Positions 47,293 to 55,635 of a stretch of DNA of 64,000 bases are shown here, in pieces. Made by a program: the position numbers and the translations under genes. Source of the DNA: Chersky-840 sp963848335 (GTDB lineage Bacteria > Actinomycetota > Acidimicrobiia > Acidimicrobiales > UBA8190); the NCBI GenBank assembly GCA_963848335.1, contig CAWKDD010000004.1, positions 1-64,000 on the forward strand, in the 5' to 3' direction. How positions within the stretch are numbered: position 1 is the stretch's first letter; each line of letters opens with the position of its first letter. The notes below the pieces were generated by a model. It had not been told where the DNA came from. It was given only the letters and a program-made list of their open reading frames with translations, and ran no database searches.

Positions 47293-48240
47293 TCATCGCA
47301 CCGGGACCGCCGGCGCGGCACCGGCACCCACCGGGGCACCGGCCGACGGGCTCACCTCGACGACCCGCTGGGTGAGCCCGTCGGAGAACCACAACATGGC
47401 CGTCCACACCACGGTGACCCCGAAGACGTGCACGCCCACGAGGAGGGCAGGGAGGTGGCTGAAGTACTGCGTGTAGCCGATGACGCCCTGGACGACCATG
47501 GCGCCCAGCAGCAGGCGGGCCCGTTCGAGCACCGACGGGGGCGCGCCGCTGCGGTCGAGGAGGTACAGGAGCAGGAGGGTCACCCCCACGAGGCAGATCA
47601 CGATGCTCGAGTGGAGCCGGGCCATGTCGGCCAGGGGCACCGGCAGGCGCTTGGCGCCGGGACCTCCGGCATGGGGACCGGCCCCGGTGGTGGCGGTTCC
47701 CGCCGCCACCGCCAGCGCCAGCAGGCCCACCATGGCCTGGCTGATGCGCCGCTCGCGCCGGCCGACCTTGGAGACACCCGCACCGACCCGGGGCACCTGC
47801 CCGGCCCGCAGGGCCAGGACGACGGCATCGGTCAGGAGGGCGATGCCGACCAAGAAGTGGGTCATCACGGCGTAGGGGTTGAGCTTGGTGTAGACGACGA
47901 CCGCGCCCAGGACCGCCTCCCCCAGCACCCCGCCCAGCAGCCCCGCCGACAGCCAGACCAGTCCCCGGCGCCGCGGCGTCCGGCGCAGCGCGGCGAGCAG
48001 CGTCACCGCCGTGGTCACGCACAGGACGACGACGACCATGCGGTTGGCGAACTCCACGGCCGGATGGAACGACAGAGCGGGTGTGATCCGGTGCTGCGAG
48101 CAGTTCGGCCAGTCGGGGCACCCGAGACCGGAGTCGGTGAGGCGCACGGCCGCACCCGTGACGATGTTGAGCACCACGAGCACCACCGTGACCTGGGTGA
48201 TGCGCAGGAAGGTCCGAGGCGTGACGCCGGTGAGCTGCAC
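47293..48240 (-). CDS. ctaA: Heme A synthase
   Basis: A 315-residue membrane protein with eight spans in two halves. It has LRITQVTVVLVVLNIVTGAA, the extracytoplasmic Cys pair in DSGLGCPDWPNCSQH, AVEFANRMVVVVL with a heme-ligand His/Glu region, LNPYAVMTHFLVGIAL, and in the second half LADMARLHSSIVICLVGV and LLVGVHVFGVTVVW with heme-ligand histidines. It oxidises heme O to heme A for cytochrome c oxidase. GTG 48240 is chosen; the frame is open to 48351. Divergent from ctaB, which makes its substrate. Confidence 0.93.
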   Translation of the reverse strand: MQLTGVTPRTFLRITQVTVVLVVLNIVTGAAVRLTDSGLGCPDWPNCSQHRITPALSFHPAVEFANRMVVVVLCVTTAVTLLAALRRTPRRRGLVWLSAGLLGGVLGEAVLGAVVVYTKLNPYAVMTHFLVGIALLTDAVVLALRAGQVPRVGAGVSKVGRRERRISQAMVGLLALAVAAGTATTGAGPHAGGPGAKRLPVPLADMARLHSSIVICLVGVTLLLLYLLDRSGAPPSVLERARLLLGAMVVQGVIGYTQYFSHLPALLVGVHVFGVTVVWTAMLWFSDGLTQRVVEVSPSAGAPVGAGAAPAVPVR

Positions 48241-48388
48241 CGGGGGACCATCGTACCGGCGGCGCCGCCAGCGACTTCGGGCGGTCTTGGCCCCCGGGTT
48301 CAGCCGAACCGGGCCCGACCCACCAGGCCCCCGAACCGGCCGGGGCTGCATTGTCCGGGTACGGCGTCCCGCCGTAGGCTCAGCCGCG

Positions 48389-49300
48389 ATGTCCTCCCTC
48401 TCTCCCGCGGTCCCTCGCGGCTTCCGGGCCGGCGGCGAGAGGATCCGCAGCTACGTCGCGCTCACGAAGCCGCGCATCATCGAGCTGCTGCTCGTCACCA
48501 CCCTGCCGACCATGCTCGTGGCGCGCCGCGGCGTCCCCTCGGTGACCCTGATGCTCGCCACCTTGCTGGGCGGGGCACTGGCCGCCGGCGGGGCGAACAC
48601 CATGAACATGGTGCTGGACCGGGACATCGACCGGGTGATGAACCGGACCCGGAAGCGCCCCCTGGTGACCGGGGCCGTCACGCCCCGCGCCGCCACGGTC
48701 TTCGCCGTCGTCCTCGAGGTGGCCGCGTTCGCCGAGCTGTGGCAGTGGGTGAACCTGCTCTCCGCCGTCCTGGCGGTGGCGGCGACCGCCTTCTACATCC
48801 TCGTCTACACCTTGTGGCTCAAGCGCACCTCGAGCCAGAACATCGTCATCGGAGGCGCGGCCGGCGCCGTGCCCGTACTCGTGGGGTGGGCGGCGGTCAC
48901 CGATCGCCTCGGGTGGGCACCACTCGTGCTGTTCGCCGTGATCGTCATCTGGACACCGCCGCACTTCTGGGCCCTGGCCATCCGCTACCGCGAGGACTAC
49001 GCGGCGGCGCACGTCCCCATGCTCCCGGTCGTGGCCACGCTGCGCCGCACCGCGCAGCAGATCCTCGTCTACACGGTGCTGCTCGTGGCGGTGACGCTGC
49101 TTTTCGCGGCGGTCGGCCACATGGGGGCCCTGTACCTGGTCGGCGCCCTGGTGCTCGGCGCGCTCTTCATCGTGTTCGCGCTCCGCCTGCGGCGCGACCA
49201 GACCCCGCGCGCCGCCATGGCCCTGTTCCGCTACTCGATCACGTACCTGACGCTGCTCTTCGTCGCCATGGCGGGCGACGTGCTCCTGCGGTTCCATTGA
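48389..49300 (+). CDS. ctaB: Protoheme IX farnesyltransferase (heme O synthase)
   Basis: The 303-residue UbiA-family protein has the two Asp-rich motifs NTMNMVLDRDIDRVMNRTRK and the later IRYREDYAAAHVPMLPV, together with YVALTKPRIIELLLVTTLPT and nine membrane spans. It adds a farnesyl group to heme B. ATG 48389 follows the divergent promoter shared with ctaA. Its stop overlaps the TTG of tlpA. Confidence 0.95.
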   Translation: MSSLSPAVPRGFRAGGERIRSYVALTKPRIIELLLVTTLPTMLVARRGVPSVTLMLATLLGGALAAGGANTMNMVLDRDIDRVMNRTRKRPLVTGAVTPRAATVFAVVLEVAAFAELWQWVNLLSAVLAVAATAFYILVYTLWLKRTSSQNIVIGGAAGAVPVLVGWAAVTDRLGWAPLVLFAVIVIWTPPHFWALAIRYREDYAAAHVPMLPVVATLRRTAQQILVYTVLLVAVTLLFAAVGHMGALYLVGALVLGALFIVFALRLRRDQTPRAAMALFRYSITYLTLLFVAMAGDVLLRFH

Positions 49301-49887
49301 CGGACCCGCCCGAGGACCCTCCCGTGGGTACGACGGCCGTGCCGCCCGCATCTTCCCAGGGACCGCGCCGGGGCCCCCGTCGTCTGGTGTCGATCGGTGT
49401 CGGGCTCGTGGTGGTGGCCGGGCTCGTGGTGGGGCTGACCGTGACCGGCGGGTCGGGACCGCAACGGGCGCCGGCGTTCTCGCTGCCCCGCCTGGGTGGG
49501 GGGCTCCCGGTGTCGTACCCCTTGACCGGGACCGACGTCCACCGGCCGGTGGTGCTCACGTTCTTCGCGTCGTGGTGCGGACCCTGCCACGCCGAGCTCC
49601 CCATGGTGGCCCGCGTGGCCCGACAGGAGGAGGCGGCCGGTGACGGCGTGGTCTTCATCGGGGTGGACGGCAACGACGACCCGGCGAGCGGGCTGGCCTT
49701 CGCCCGCAAGAGTGGCGTGGCGTTCCCGGTGGGGGCCGACGCCGACAGCTCCCTGGCGCCCAAATTCACGCTGGTCGGGTACCCGGGCACGGTGTTCATC
49801 GACGCGTCGGGGACGATCGTCAGGACCGTGCACGGTCCGGTGAGCCGCCTCGCTCTCGAAAGCTTCGTGGCGCAGTCCCGCACGTGA
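49297..49887 (+). CDS. Membrane-anchored thioredoxin-like protein (TlpA/ResA type)
   Basis: A 196-residue protein with one N-terminal membrane anchor (LVSIGVGLVVVAGLVVGLTV) and an outside thioredoxin domain with the redox motif FFASWCGPCHAELPMVARV and the cis-Pro loop TLVGYPGTVFIDASG. Position right after ctaB suggests a role in cytochrome oxidase or cytochrome c maturation (inference). TTG 49297 overlaps the ctaB stop; GTG 49324 is an alternative. Confidence 0.87.
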   Translation: MTDPPEDPPVGTTAVPPASSQGPRRGPRRLVSIGVGLVVVAGLVVGLTVTGGSGPQRAPAFSLPRLGGGLPVSYPLTGTDVHRPVVLTFFASWCGPCHAELPMVARVARQEEAAGDGVVFIGVDGNDDPASGLAFARKSGVAFPVGADADSSLAPKFTLVGYPGTVFIDASGTIVRTVHGPVSRLALESFVAQSRT

Positions 49888-49980
49888 CGAGGCGTGACGA
49901 GCCGTGCCGAGCCGTGACGAGCCGTGACGAGCCGTGACGCGGCGCAACAAGGCGCAACGAGGCGCAAGGAGCCGTGAGGA
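49881..49980. repeat. 10-base tandem repeat, ten units, starting on the tlpA stop codon
   Basis: Units of GCCGTGACGA type run without gaps from 49881 to 49980. The first unit contains the true stop TGA (49885). Further TGA codons at 49895, 49915, 49925 and 49935 cover all three frames. The later units drift to GGCGCAACGA. The convergent methyltransferase gene ends at 49990. Confidence 0.9.
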
Positions 49981-49989
49981 GACCGAGGT

Positions 49990-50722
49990 TCAGCCGGCCA
50001 CGACGGCGAAGCGCGGGGCCACGCCCAACAACCTGTCGGGCAGACGCTGCTCGAGGGTCGACGCCCATTCCACGTCGCGCAGGCGCACGAGCCGCGGACT
50101 CGGCCACCCCGCCTCGGCCACCATGGCGGCCACGGTGCGGGGATGCGTGCCCGATCCGAGAGGCAGGGCGCCTCTGACCTCGGCGCCGTAGCTCCCGTGG
50201 TGGTCGGGGGTGGTGCCGCGCCAGCGCCGCACGGCGCGCCAGGCGTGGGACCGCAACGTCTCGAGGGGGTCGACGGTCCCCCACAGCGATTCGATGGCGA
50301 CGAGCCTCCCCCCGGGCGCAGCCGCCCGCCACGCGCTCGAGCGCGGCCCGGGGATCGGGGAGCGTCCACAACAGGTGCCGCTCGACCACCGCGTCGAAGC
50401 CGTGCGGGGGCTCGTCGGCGGACGCGGTGACGACGGAGATGTCGAGGCCCTCGGCGTGCGCCGCGGCGCGCAGCTTGGCGAGCATCCCCGGGGAGAGGTC
50501 GAGAGCCGTGACGCCGTGCCCGAGGCGGGCGGCGATGAGGCTCAGGAACCCGGTTCCCGCCCCGCAGTCGAGGACCCGGGCCGGGGCGGGGGGCAGCAGC
50601 GCCTCGAGGGCGGCGGTCCACGCCGCCTGCACGGCGGCGCTCGTGGGGCGGTGGCCCGGCGCGTCGTCGTAGGTGGCGGCGTCGGCGTCCCAGAAGCTCC
50701 GGATCTCGTCGAGGATGGCCAT
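49990..50722 (-). CDS. SAM-dependent methyltransferase, one apparent +1 frameshift
   Basis: The N-terminal part MAILDEIRSFWDADAATYDD, VLDCGAGTGFLSLIAARLG, ALDLSPGMLAKLRAAA and VVERHLLWTLPDPRAALERV is a class I methyltransferase. Near 50326 (minus-strand GCGGGCGGC) one extra base must be skipped to continue as AAAPGGRLVAIESLWGTVDP and on to TVAAMVAEAGWPSPRLVRLR and the TGA at 49990. The repaired length is about 243 residues. It is the only gene outside the 8-25 kb region with such a +1 shift. Confidence 0.82.
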
Positions 50723-50809
50723 CTTGCTCTCCTCCCGCTGGTTCCGGGCCCGCCGGCTGCGCCCCGTCCGGTCCCATGTTGTACTTGTCCCGACCCGAGG
50801 GAGGATCCC

Positions 50810-51592
50810 ATGAAGATCGAAGGCTCGCGCGTGCTCGTGACCGGGGCGTCGTCGGGGATCGGCGCCGCCCTGGCCCGGATGCTGGCCGGCCGGGGGGCGA
50901 CGGTGGGCCTGGTGGCCCGGCGCCCAGCCCGCCTGGCCGAGGTGCTGGCCGAATGCCGGTCCGACTCCCCCGACTCGCGGATGTGGGTGGCGGACCTCGC
51001 CGACGTCGGGTTGGCGGGGCGGGTGGCGCTCGATGCATGGGACGCCTTCGGCCATCTCGACTGTCTGGTGAACAACGCCGGGGTCCCCATGCGCCGCCAC
51101 ACCGCCAGGCTCGACGAGCCCACCCTGGAATGGGTGATGCGGGTGAACTTCTTCGCCCCGGCGCAGATGACCATGGCGCTGCTGCCCGGGATGACGGCCC
51201 GGGGCGAGGGCATGATCGTGAACGTGTCGAGCGTGGCGGGCCGTCTGGGCAACGCCAACGAGGCGGCCTACTCGGCCAGCAAGTTCGCGCTGTGCGGTTG
51301 GAGCGAGGCCATCGCCGTGGACCTCTACGACACGGGCATCCAGATCCGGCTCGTGAACCCGGGTCCCATCGACACCGAGATCTGGGACCTCCCCGACAAC
51401 GACGACCCGCTCTACTCCGGGCCCAAGATCTCGGCCCGGGAGATGGCGGAGGGGATCGTGGCGGCCATGGAGGGCGACTCCTTCGAGCACTACGTGCCCG
51501 ACATGCGCGGCATCGTGGAGTCCAAGACCGCCGACCCCGACCCCTTCATCAAGGGGATGGCCGCCATGCTGCGCGCCCAGCCCGCCGGGTAG
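50810..51592 (+). CDS. SDR-family oxidoreductase
   Basis: The 260-residue SDR has RVLVTGASSGIGAALARMLA, VARRPARLAEVLAE, CLVNNAGVPM, the catalytic Ser in IVNVSSVAGRLG, YSASKFALCGWSEA and VNPGPIDTEIW. Closely related to the SDR at 39348. The ATG at 50810 follows GAGGGAGGA. Substrate unknown. Confidence 0.88.
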   Translation: MKIEGSRVLVTGASSGIGAALARMLAGRGATVGLVARRPARLAEVLAECRSDSPDSRMWVADLADVGLAGRVALDAWDAFGHLDCLVNNAGVPMRRHTARLDEPTLEWVMRVNFFAPAQMTMALLPGMTARGEGMIVNVSSVAGRLGNANEAAYSASKFALCGWSEAIAVDLYDTGIQIRLVNPGPIDTEIWDLPDNDDPLYSGPKISAREMAEGIVAAMEGDSFEHYVPDMRGIVESKTADPDPFIKGMAAMLRAQPAG

Positions 51593-51598
51593 GACCGG

Positions 51599-51654
51599 CA
51601 GGCCCCGCCCGGTCCCCGCACAGGCCCCGCCCGGTCCCCGCACAGGACGGGGCC
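51599..51654. repeat. 22-base duplication with hairpin between convergent genes
   Basis: Two identical 22-base units at 51599 and 51621. GGCCCCG in the second (51623-51629) can pair with CGGGGCC at 51648-51654. A likely bidirectional transcription barrier between the SDR and the amidase. Confidence 0.75.
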
Positions 51655-51667
51655 ACACCTGCTGGGC

Positions 51668-53251
51668 TCAGGTGCGCTCGGCCACCTCGAGGTACTGCTC
51701 GAGCCCGGCGGCGATGCCCTGGGCGGCGAGCTGGCGCCATTGAGGGTCCTGCACCAACGCCGCGTCCCCCGCGTTGCGCATGTTGGCGCACTCGATGAGG
51801 ACCTTGGGCACCGTCGACAGGTTGAGCCCGCCCAGGTCCGAGCGGTAGACGATCCCGTCCTGGCCCGTGTAGTCCGAGGGCGCCTCACCGGTGGCCGACT
51901 CGAAGGCGTCGCGCATGTCGAGGGCCAGCTCCGCCGACGGCCCCACGATCCCGAGGTTGTCCGAGATCGAGCTCACCACCCCTACGGGGGTGTCCACCGC
52001 GAAGCCGCGGCCGCCGGCCGGCCCTCCGTCGGCGTGGATCGACACCGCCACCGCGGCGTGCAGCTCGTCGGCGATGTCGGCCCGCACGTCCACACAGGGC
52101 CCGACGCCGGTGTCGGTGGGGCGGGTGAGCACGACGTCGGCGCCTTCGGCGGCCAGCAGCGCCTGGGCCCGCTGCGCCACGTCGAAGTTGAAGGCGTGCT
52201 CGGTGTAGCCGTTGTCGGTCTCGGTGCCGGTGGTGTCGCAGGGTTCGGTGAAGCCCCCGCCGTCGATGGGCCGGTCGATGACCCCGGGGTCGGCGCCGTT
52301 CCCCCCGTCGTGGCCGGGGTCGATGACCACGGTCAGGCCGGCCAGGGGGAGCACCGCCACCGTTCCCCGGAACAGGGCGTCGCCGAGCGCGTACACGCCG
52401 CCGTCGGCACCCACCAGCCAGTACCCACCGCCGTCGGCCGTCGCCGCCATCCCCACCACGGCCCGGTCGAGCACGAGAGCACCCGTCGACCCTTCATAGG
52501 GTGCGCCGAAGGCGAAGACCCCGCCGTCCGCGCCCACCAGCCAGTACCCGCTCCCGGCGTCGTCGGCCGCCACGCCGACCACGGGGTAGCTCAGGTGCAC
52601 GGCTCCCATCGATCCGGCGAACGCGGCGTCGCCGTAGGCGAACACGCCACCGTCGGACGCCACCAGCCAGTAGCCCCCGCCGTCGTGGGTCGCCGCCATC
52701 GCCACCACCGGGGCGCGCAGCCTGAGCGCGCCGGCGGACCCCGCGAAGGGCGCCCCGAAGGCGAACACCCCCCCGTCCGCGGCCACCAGCCAGTACCCGC
52801 CCGTGGCGTGGTCGACGGCCATCCCCACCACGGGCTGGGTCAGGTGCACGGCCCCCATCGAGCCGGCGAAGCGGGCGTCGCCGTAGGCGAAGACGCCACC
52901 GTCGGACGCCACCAGCCAGTAGCCGCCGTCGTCGGGGGTGGGCGCCATCCCCACCACGGGCGAGGCCAGGGCCAGGCCGGCGGCCGATCCGAAGGTGGGG
53001 GCGCCGAAGCCGAACACCGCCCCGTTCGAGGCCGCCAGCCAGTACCCCCCGGTCGTGGTGTCGGCGGCCACGGCCACGACGGGCGCGCCGGACGTGGGCA
53101 CGGAGGTGGTGATCGCCACGTGATCCGGACGGGCGCCGTGAACACCCACGGGTGGGTGGGGGGGACCGGCGCTGAGCAGCGCCATCGCCATGGCCAGGGC
53201 CAGCGCGCCCGGTGCGGCGGCTCGGAGGCGGCGGGGCATCGCCCCCATCAT
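51668..53251 (-). CDS. Secreted N-acetylmuramoyl-L-alanine amidase with N-terminal propeller-like repeats
   Basis: The 527-residue product has a signal peptide (AAAPGALALAMAMALLSAG) and six or seven repeats of the type GGYWLVASDGGVFAYGDA plus PVVGMA. An Amidase_3 domain follows: VVIDPGHDGGNGADPG, the FNFDVAQRAQALLAAEGADV helix, VSIHADGGPAG and VPKVLIECANMRNAGDA. The zinc ligands (His in PGHDG, His in SIHAD) and catalytic Glu (LIECAN) are present. It cleaves the peptide from muramic acid in the wall. The start may be ATG 53251, 53248 or 53239. Confidence 0.9.
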   Translation of the reverse strand: MMGAMPRRLRAAAPGALALAMAMALLSAGPPHPPVGVHGARPDHVAITTSVPTSGAPVVAVAADTTTGGYWLAASNGAVFGFGAPTFGSAAGLALASPVVGMAPTPDDGGYWLVASDGGVFAYGDARFAGSMGAVHLTQPVVGMAVDHATGGYWLVAADGGVFAFGAPFAGSAGALRLRAPVVAMAATHDGGGYWLVASDGGVFAYGDAAFAGSMGAVHLSYPVVGVAADDAGSGYWLVGADGGVFAFGAPYEGSTGALVLDRAVVGMAATADGGGYWLVGADGGVYALGDALFRGTVAVLPLAGLTVVIDPGHDGGNGADPGVIDRPIDGGGFTEPCDTTGTETDNGYTEHAFNFDVAQRAQALLAAEGADVVLTRPTDTGVGPCVDVRADIADELHAAVAVSIHADGGPAGGRGFAVDTPVGVVSSISDNLGIVGPSAELALDMRDAFESATGEAPSDYTGQDGIVYRSDLGGLNLSTVPKVLIECANMRNAGDAALVQDPQWRQLAAQGIAAGLEQYLEVAERT

Positions 53252-53255
53252 GGCG

Positions 53256-53777
53256 TCAGCGGGGCGGGCGCGCCGCCGCCAGCTCGAGGGCCAGCTCCAC
53301 GGCGCGGGCGGGGTCTTCGGCGCGCACCACGGGGTCGACCGCCAGCGGCGCCCCGGCCCGCCCGAGCTCCCAGGTGTCGAGCCCGACCACGGGGATGCCG
53401 GCCTGCAGCGCCAGCGCGATCTCCGACAGCGTGCCGTACTCGCCGGCCAGGGCCACGACAGCGTCGGCGGCCCGCACCACCAGGGCGTTGCGGGCCTCGC
53501 CCAGGCCGGTGGGGAGGGCCACGTCGACATGCGGATTGGCCTCGGCGCGCTCGCGCCCCGGCAGGATCCCGACCGTGAGCCCGCCCACGGCGTGCGCGCC
53601 GCGGCACGCCGCCTCCATGACCCCGCCCAGCCCACCGCACACGAGCACGGCGCCGGCCTCGGCCACGGCCCGGCCCACCGCCTCGGCCAAGCGGCGCTGC
53701 GCCGCGGGCACGGTGCCGCCCGCGCCCACCACGGCGATGGTGGGCCCGCGCCGGGTCACTCCCGTCGGCTCCGTCAT
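53256..53777 (-). CDS. LOG/TIGR00725-like Rossmann protein
   Basis: About 173 residues: TIAVVGAGGTVPAAQRRLAE, VLVCGGLGGVMEAACRGA, VGILPGRERAEANPHVDVAL, ALVVRAADAVVALAGEYGTL and LALQAGIPVVGL. The GGxGGxMxA and GxxGTLxE motifs place it in the lysine-decarboxylase-like/LOG superfamily (TIGR00725), whose exact reaction is unsettled. The frame continues upstream through Met-Gly-Met-Thr-Gly-Pro repeats, so the start is uncertain; ATG 53777 was taken. Confidence 0.8.
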   Translation of the reverse strand: MTEPTGVTRRGPTIAVVGAGGTVPAAQRRLAEAVGRAVAEAGAVLVCGGLGGVMEAACRGAHAVGGLTVGILPGRERAEANPHVDVALPTGLGEARNALVVRAADAVVALAGEYGTLSEIALALQAGIPVVGLDTWELGRAGAPLAVDPVVRAEDPARAVELALELAAARPPR

Positions 53778-53784
53778 CCCCGTC

Positions 53785-53855
53785 GGCCCCGTCATTCCCA
53801 TCGGCCCCGTCATTCCCATCGCCCCGTCATTCCCATCGGCCCCGTCATTCCCAGC
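53785..53855. repeat. 18/17-base tandem repeat spanning the ABC permease stop
   Basis: Units of GGCCCCGTCATTCCCATC type at 53785 and 53803, a 17-base unit at 53821, and an 18-base unit at 53838 that contains the permease stop (53845-53847). The 18-base units are in frame with the possible N-terminal extension of the LOG-like gene. Confidence 0.85.
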
Positions 53856-54579
53856 GGAACGTGGCCGCCGCCGCCAGGGGAGCCGCCACCGCCCACACCG
53901 CCAGCACCAGCCACGACCAGCCCGACACGGCGGCGCCGAGCCCGAGAGCACGGTGCAGCGCGTCGGCGAGCGCAGCGGCGGGCAGCGCCTTGGCCACGGA
54001 CTGGAGCCCGCCCGGCAGCTTGGACAGGGGGGCCAGCATGCCGCTCACGAGGAGGAGCAACACCCACAGCCCGTTGGCCGCGGCCAGGTTGACCTCGGCC
54101 CGCAGCACCCCCGCCAGGAGCAGGCCGATGCCGCCGAACCCGGCGGTGGCCAGGACCACCACGGCGACGGCCCGCCCCGCCCCGCCGGCGGTGGGGTGCC
54201 AGCCCAGCCCGAGCGCCACGGGGACGAGCACCGCGGCCTGGACGACCTCGACGACGAGGACGGCGGCGATCTTGGCCCCGAGCAGTGCGGGGCGACCCAG
54301 GGGCGTGGCCCCCAGCCGCTTGAGCACGCCGTAGCCGCGCTCGAAGCCCGTGGCGATGCTCAGGTTCACGAGCGCCGTGCCCATGACGGCCAGGGCCAGG
54401 ATGCCCGGGGCCAGGAACGTGACGGGGTGGGCGGTTCCCGTGGGCAGGAGGTGGACCTCGGAGAAGAAGACGAGAAGGACGACGGGGATGCCGATGGTGA
54501 GCAGCAGCGACTCGCCGCGCCGCAGGGTCATGCCCACCTCCGCCGAGCACTGGGCCACGAGCCGTCGGGTCGCGCTCAT
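53845..54579 (-). CDS. ABC-2 type transporter permease
   Basis: The 244-residue protein has six predicted spans (GESLLLTIGIPVVLLVFFSE, VTFLAPGILALAVMGTALVN, AAVLVVEVVQAAVLVPVALG, AVVVLATAGFGGIGLLLAGV, LWVLLLLVSGMLAPLS, WSWLVLAVWAVAAP) and the ABC-2 pattern ATGFERGYGVLKRLGATPLG. It pairs with the ATPase encoded immediately upstream (four-base overlap) as an exporter of unknown substrate. Confidence 0.9.
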   Translation of the reverse strand: MSATRRLVAQCSAEVGMTLRRGESLLLTIGIPVVLLVFFSEVHLLPTGTAHPVTFLAPGILALAVMGTALVNLSIATGFERGYGVLKRLGATPLGRPALLGAKIAAVLVVEVVQAAVLVPVALGLGWHPTAGGAGRAVAVVVLATAGFGGIGLLLAGVLRAEVNLAAANGLWVLLLLVSGMLAPLSKLPGGLQSVAKALPAAALADALHRALGLGAAVSGWSWLVLAVWAVAAPLAAAATFRWE

Positions 54580-55610
54580 CGCCGGCCCCCGGCCCCCCGC
54601 ACGTCTTCACGGTGCTCCGGCGCGCCGGCGTCCTCCTCCCCCCTGGTCACGCGCAGGTAGACCTCCTCGAGCGAACGGCGCCCGGCGCGCAGCTCGGTGA
54701 GGGGCAGGTCGTGGTCGTGCATCCACGTGGCCAGCAGGGCCAGCCGGGTGGCGCTGGCCGCGCCGGCCACCCGGTACTCGCCGGGGCGCTCCTCGGTCAC
54801 CGCCCCGGCCTCGGTGCCGAGGGCGGCGCCCAGCGCGGCCACGTCGAGCGCGGCGGGGCCCTCGAACCGGATGCCCCCCTCGCCCCCCGCCGCGGCCAGT
54901 TCGGCCACGGTGCCTCTGGCCACGGCGCGGCCCCGGACCATGATGACGACGTCGTCGGCCAGCCGCTCGGCCTCGGGCAGCTCGTGGGTGGTGAGGACGA
55001 CGCACGCCCCCCGGTCGCGCAGTTCGGTGATCACGCGCCGCACCGTGATGCGGCCCTCGGGGTCGACCCCGGCGGTGGGCTCGTCGAGGAAGACCACCTC
55101 GGGCCGGCCCACCACGGCCAGCGCCAGCGACAGGCGCTGCTGCTCGCCCCCCGACAGCCGCCGCCACGGCGTGCGGGCCACGGCGCGCAGGCCCACCAGG
55201 TCGAGCAGGGCCTCGGGGTCCTCGGGGTCGTCGTAGTAGTCGGCGAAGAGCCGCAGCACGCGACGGGGCCCCATGACCGGGTAGACGCCGCCGCGCTGGA
55301 GCATGACGCCGATGCGGGGTACCAGGCGGCGATGGTCAGAGGCGGGGTCGAGACCCAGCACGCGCACCGAGCCCACGGCGGCGCGCCGGTATCCCTCGAG
55401 GGTCTCCACGGTCGAGGTCTTGCCCGCGCCGTTCGGCCCCAGCAGCGCCAGCACCTTCCCGCGCCGGGCCGCGAGCGACAGCCCGTCCACGGCACGCAGC
55501 GCCCCGTAGCGCACCACGAGGTCGCGGCATTCGACGGCGACGTCGGACCGGACTGCGTCGGGCCCGGTCGCATCAGGCCCGGTTGCGTCGGAGCCAGCCG
55601 GGGGGGACAT
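54576..55610 (-). CDS. ABC transporter ATP-binding protein
   Basis: A 344-residue ATPase with Walker A LLGPNGAGKTSTVETLEGYR, Q-loop region IGVMLQRGGVYP, signature LSGGEQQRLSLALA, Walker B EVVFLDEPTAGVDPEG and switch His VVLTTHELPEAERL, plus a C-terminal DUF4162-like part ending in SLEEVYLRVTRGEED. It drives the ABC-2 permease overlapping its end. Start ATG 55610; it is divergent from serS, with 25 bases between starts. Confidence 0.93.
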   Translation of the reverse strand: MSPPAGSDATGPDATGPDAVRSDVAVECRDLVVRYGALRAVDGLSLAARRGKVLALLGPNGAGKTSTVETLEGYRRAAVGSVRVLGLDPASDHRRLVPRIGVMLQRGGVYPVMGPRRVLRLFADYYDDPEDPEALLDLVGLRAVARTPWRRLSGGEQQRLSLALAVVGRPEVVFLDEPTAGVDPEGRITVRRVITELRDRGACVVLTTHELPEAERLADDVVIMVRGRAVARGTVAELAAAGGEGGIRFEGPAALDVAALGAALGTEAGAVTEERPGEYRVAGAASATRLALLATWMHDHDLPLTELRAGRRSLEEVYLRVTRGEEDAGAPEHREDVRGAGGRR

Positions 55611-55635
55611 CGCGGCGAGGCTACCGTTGCGCACC

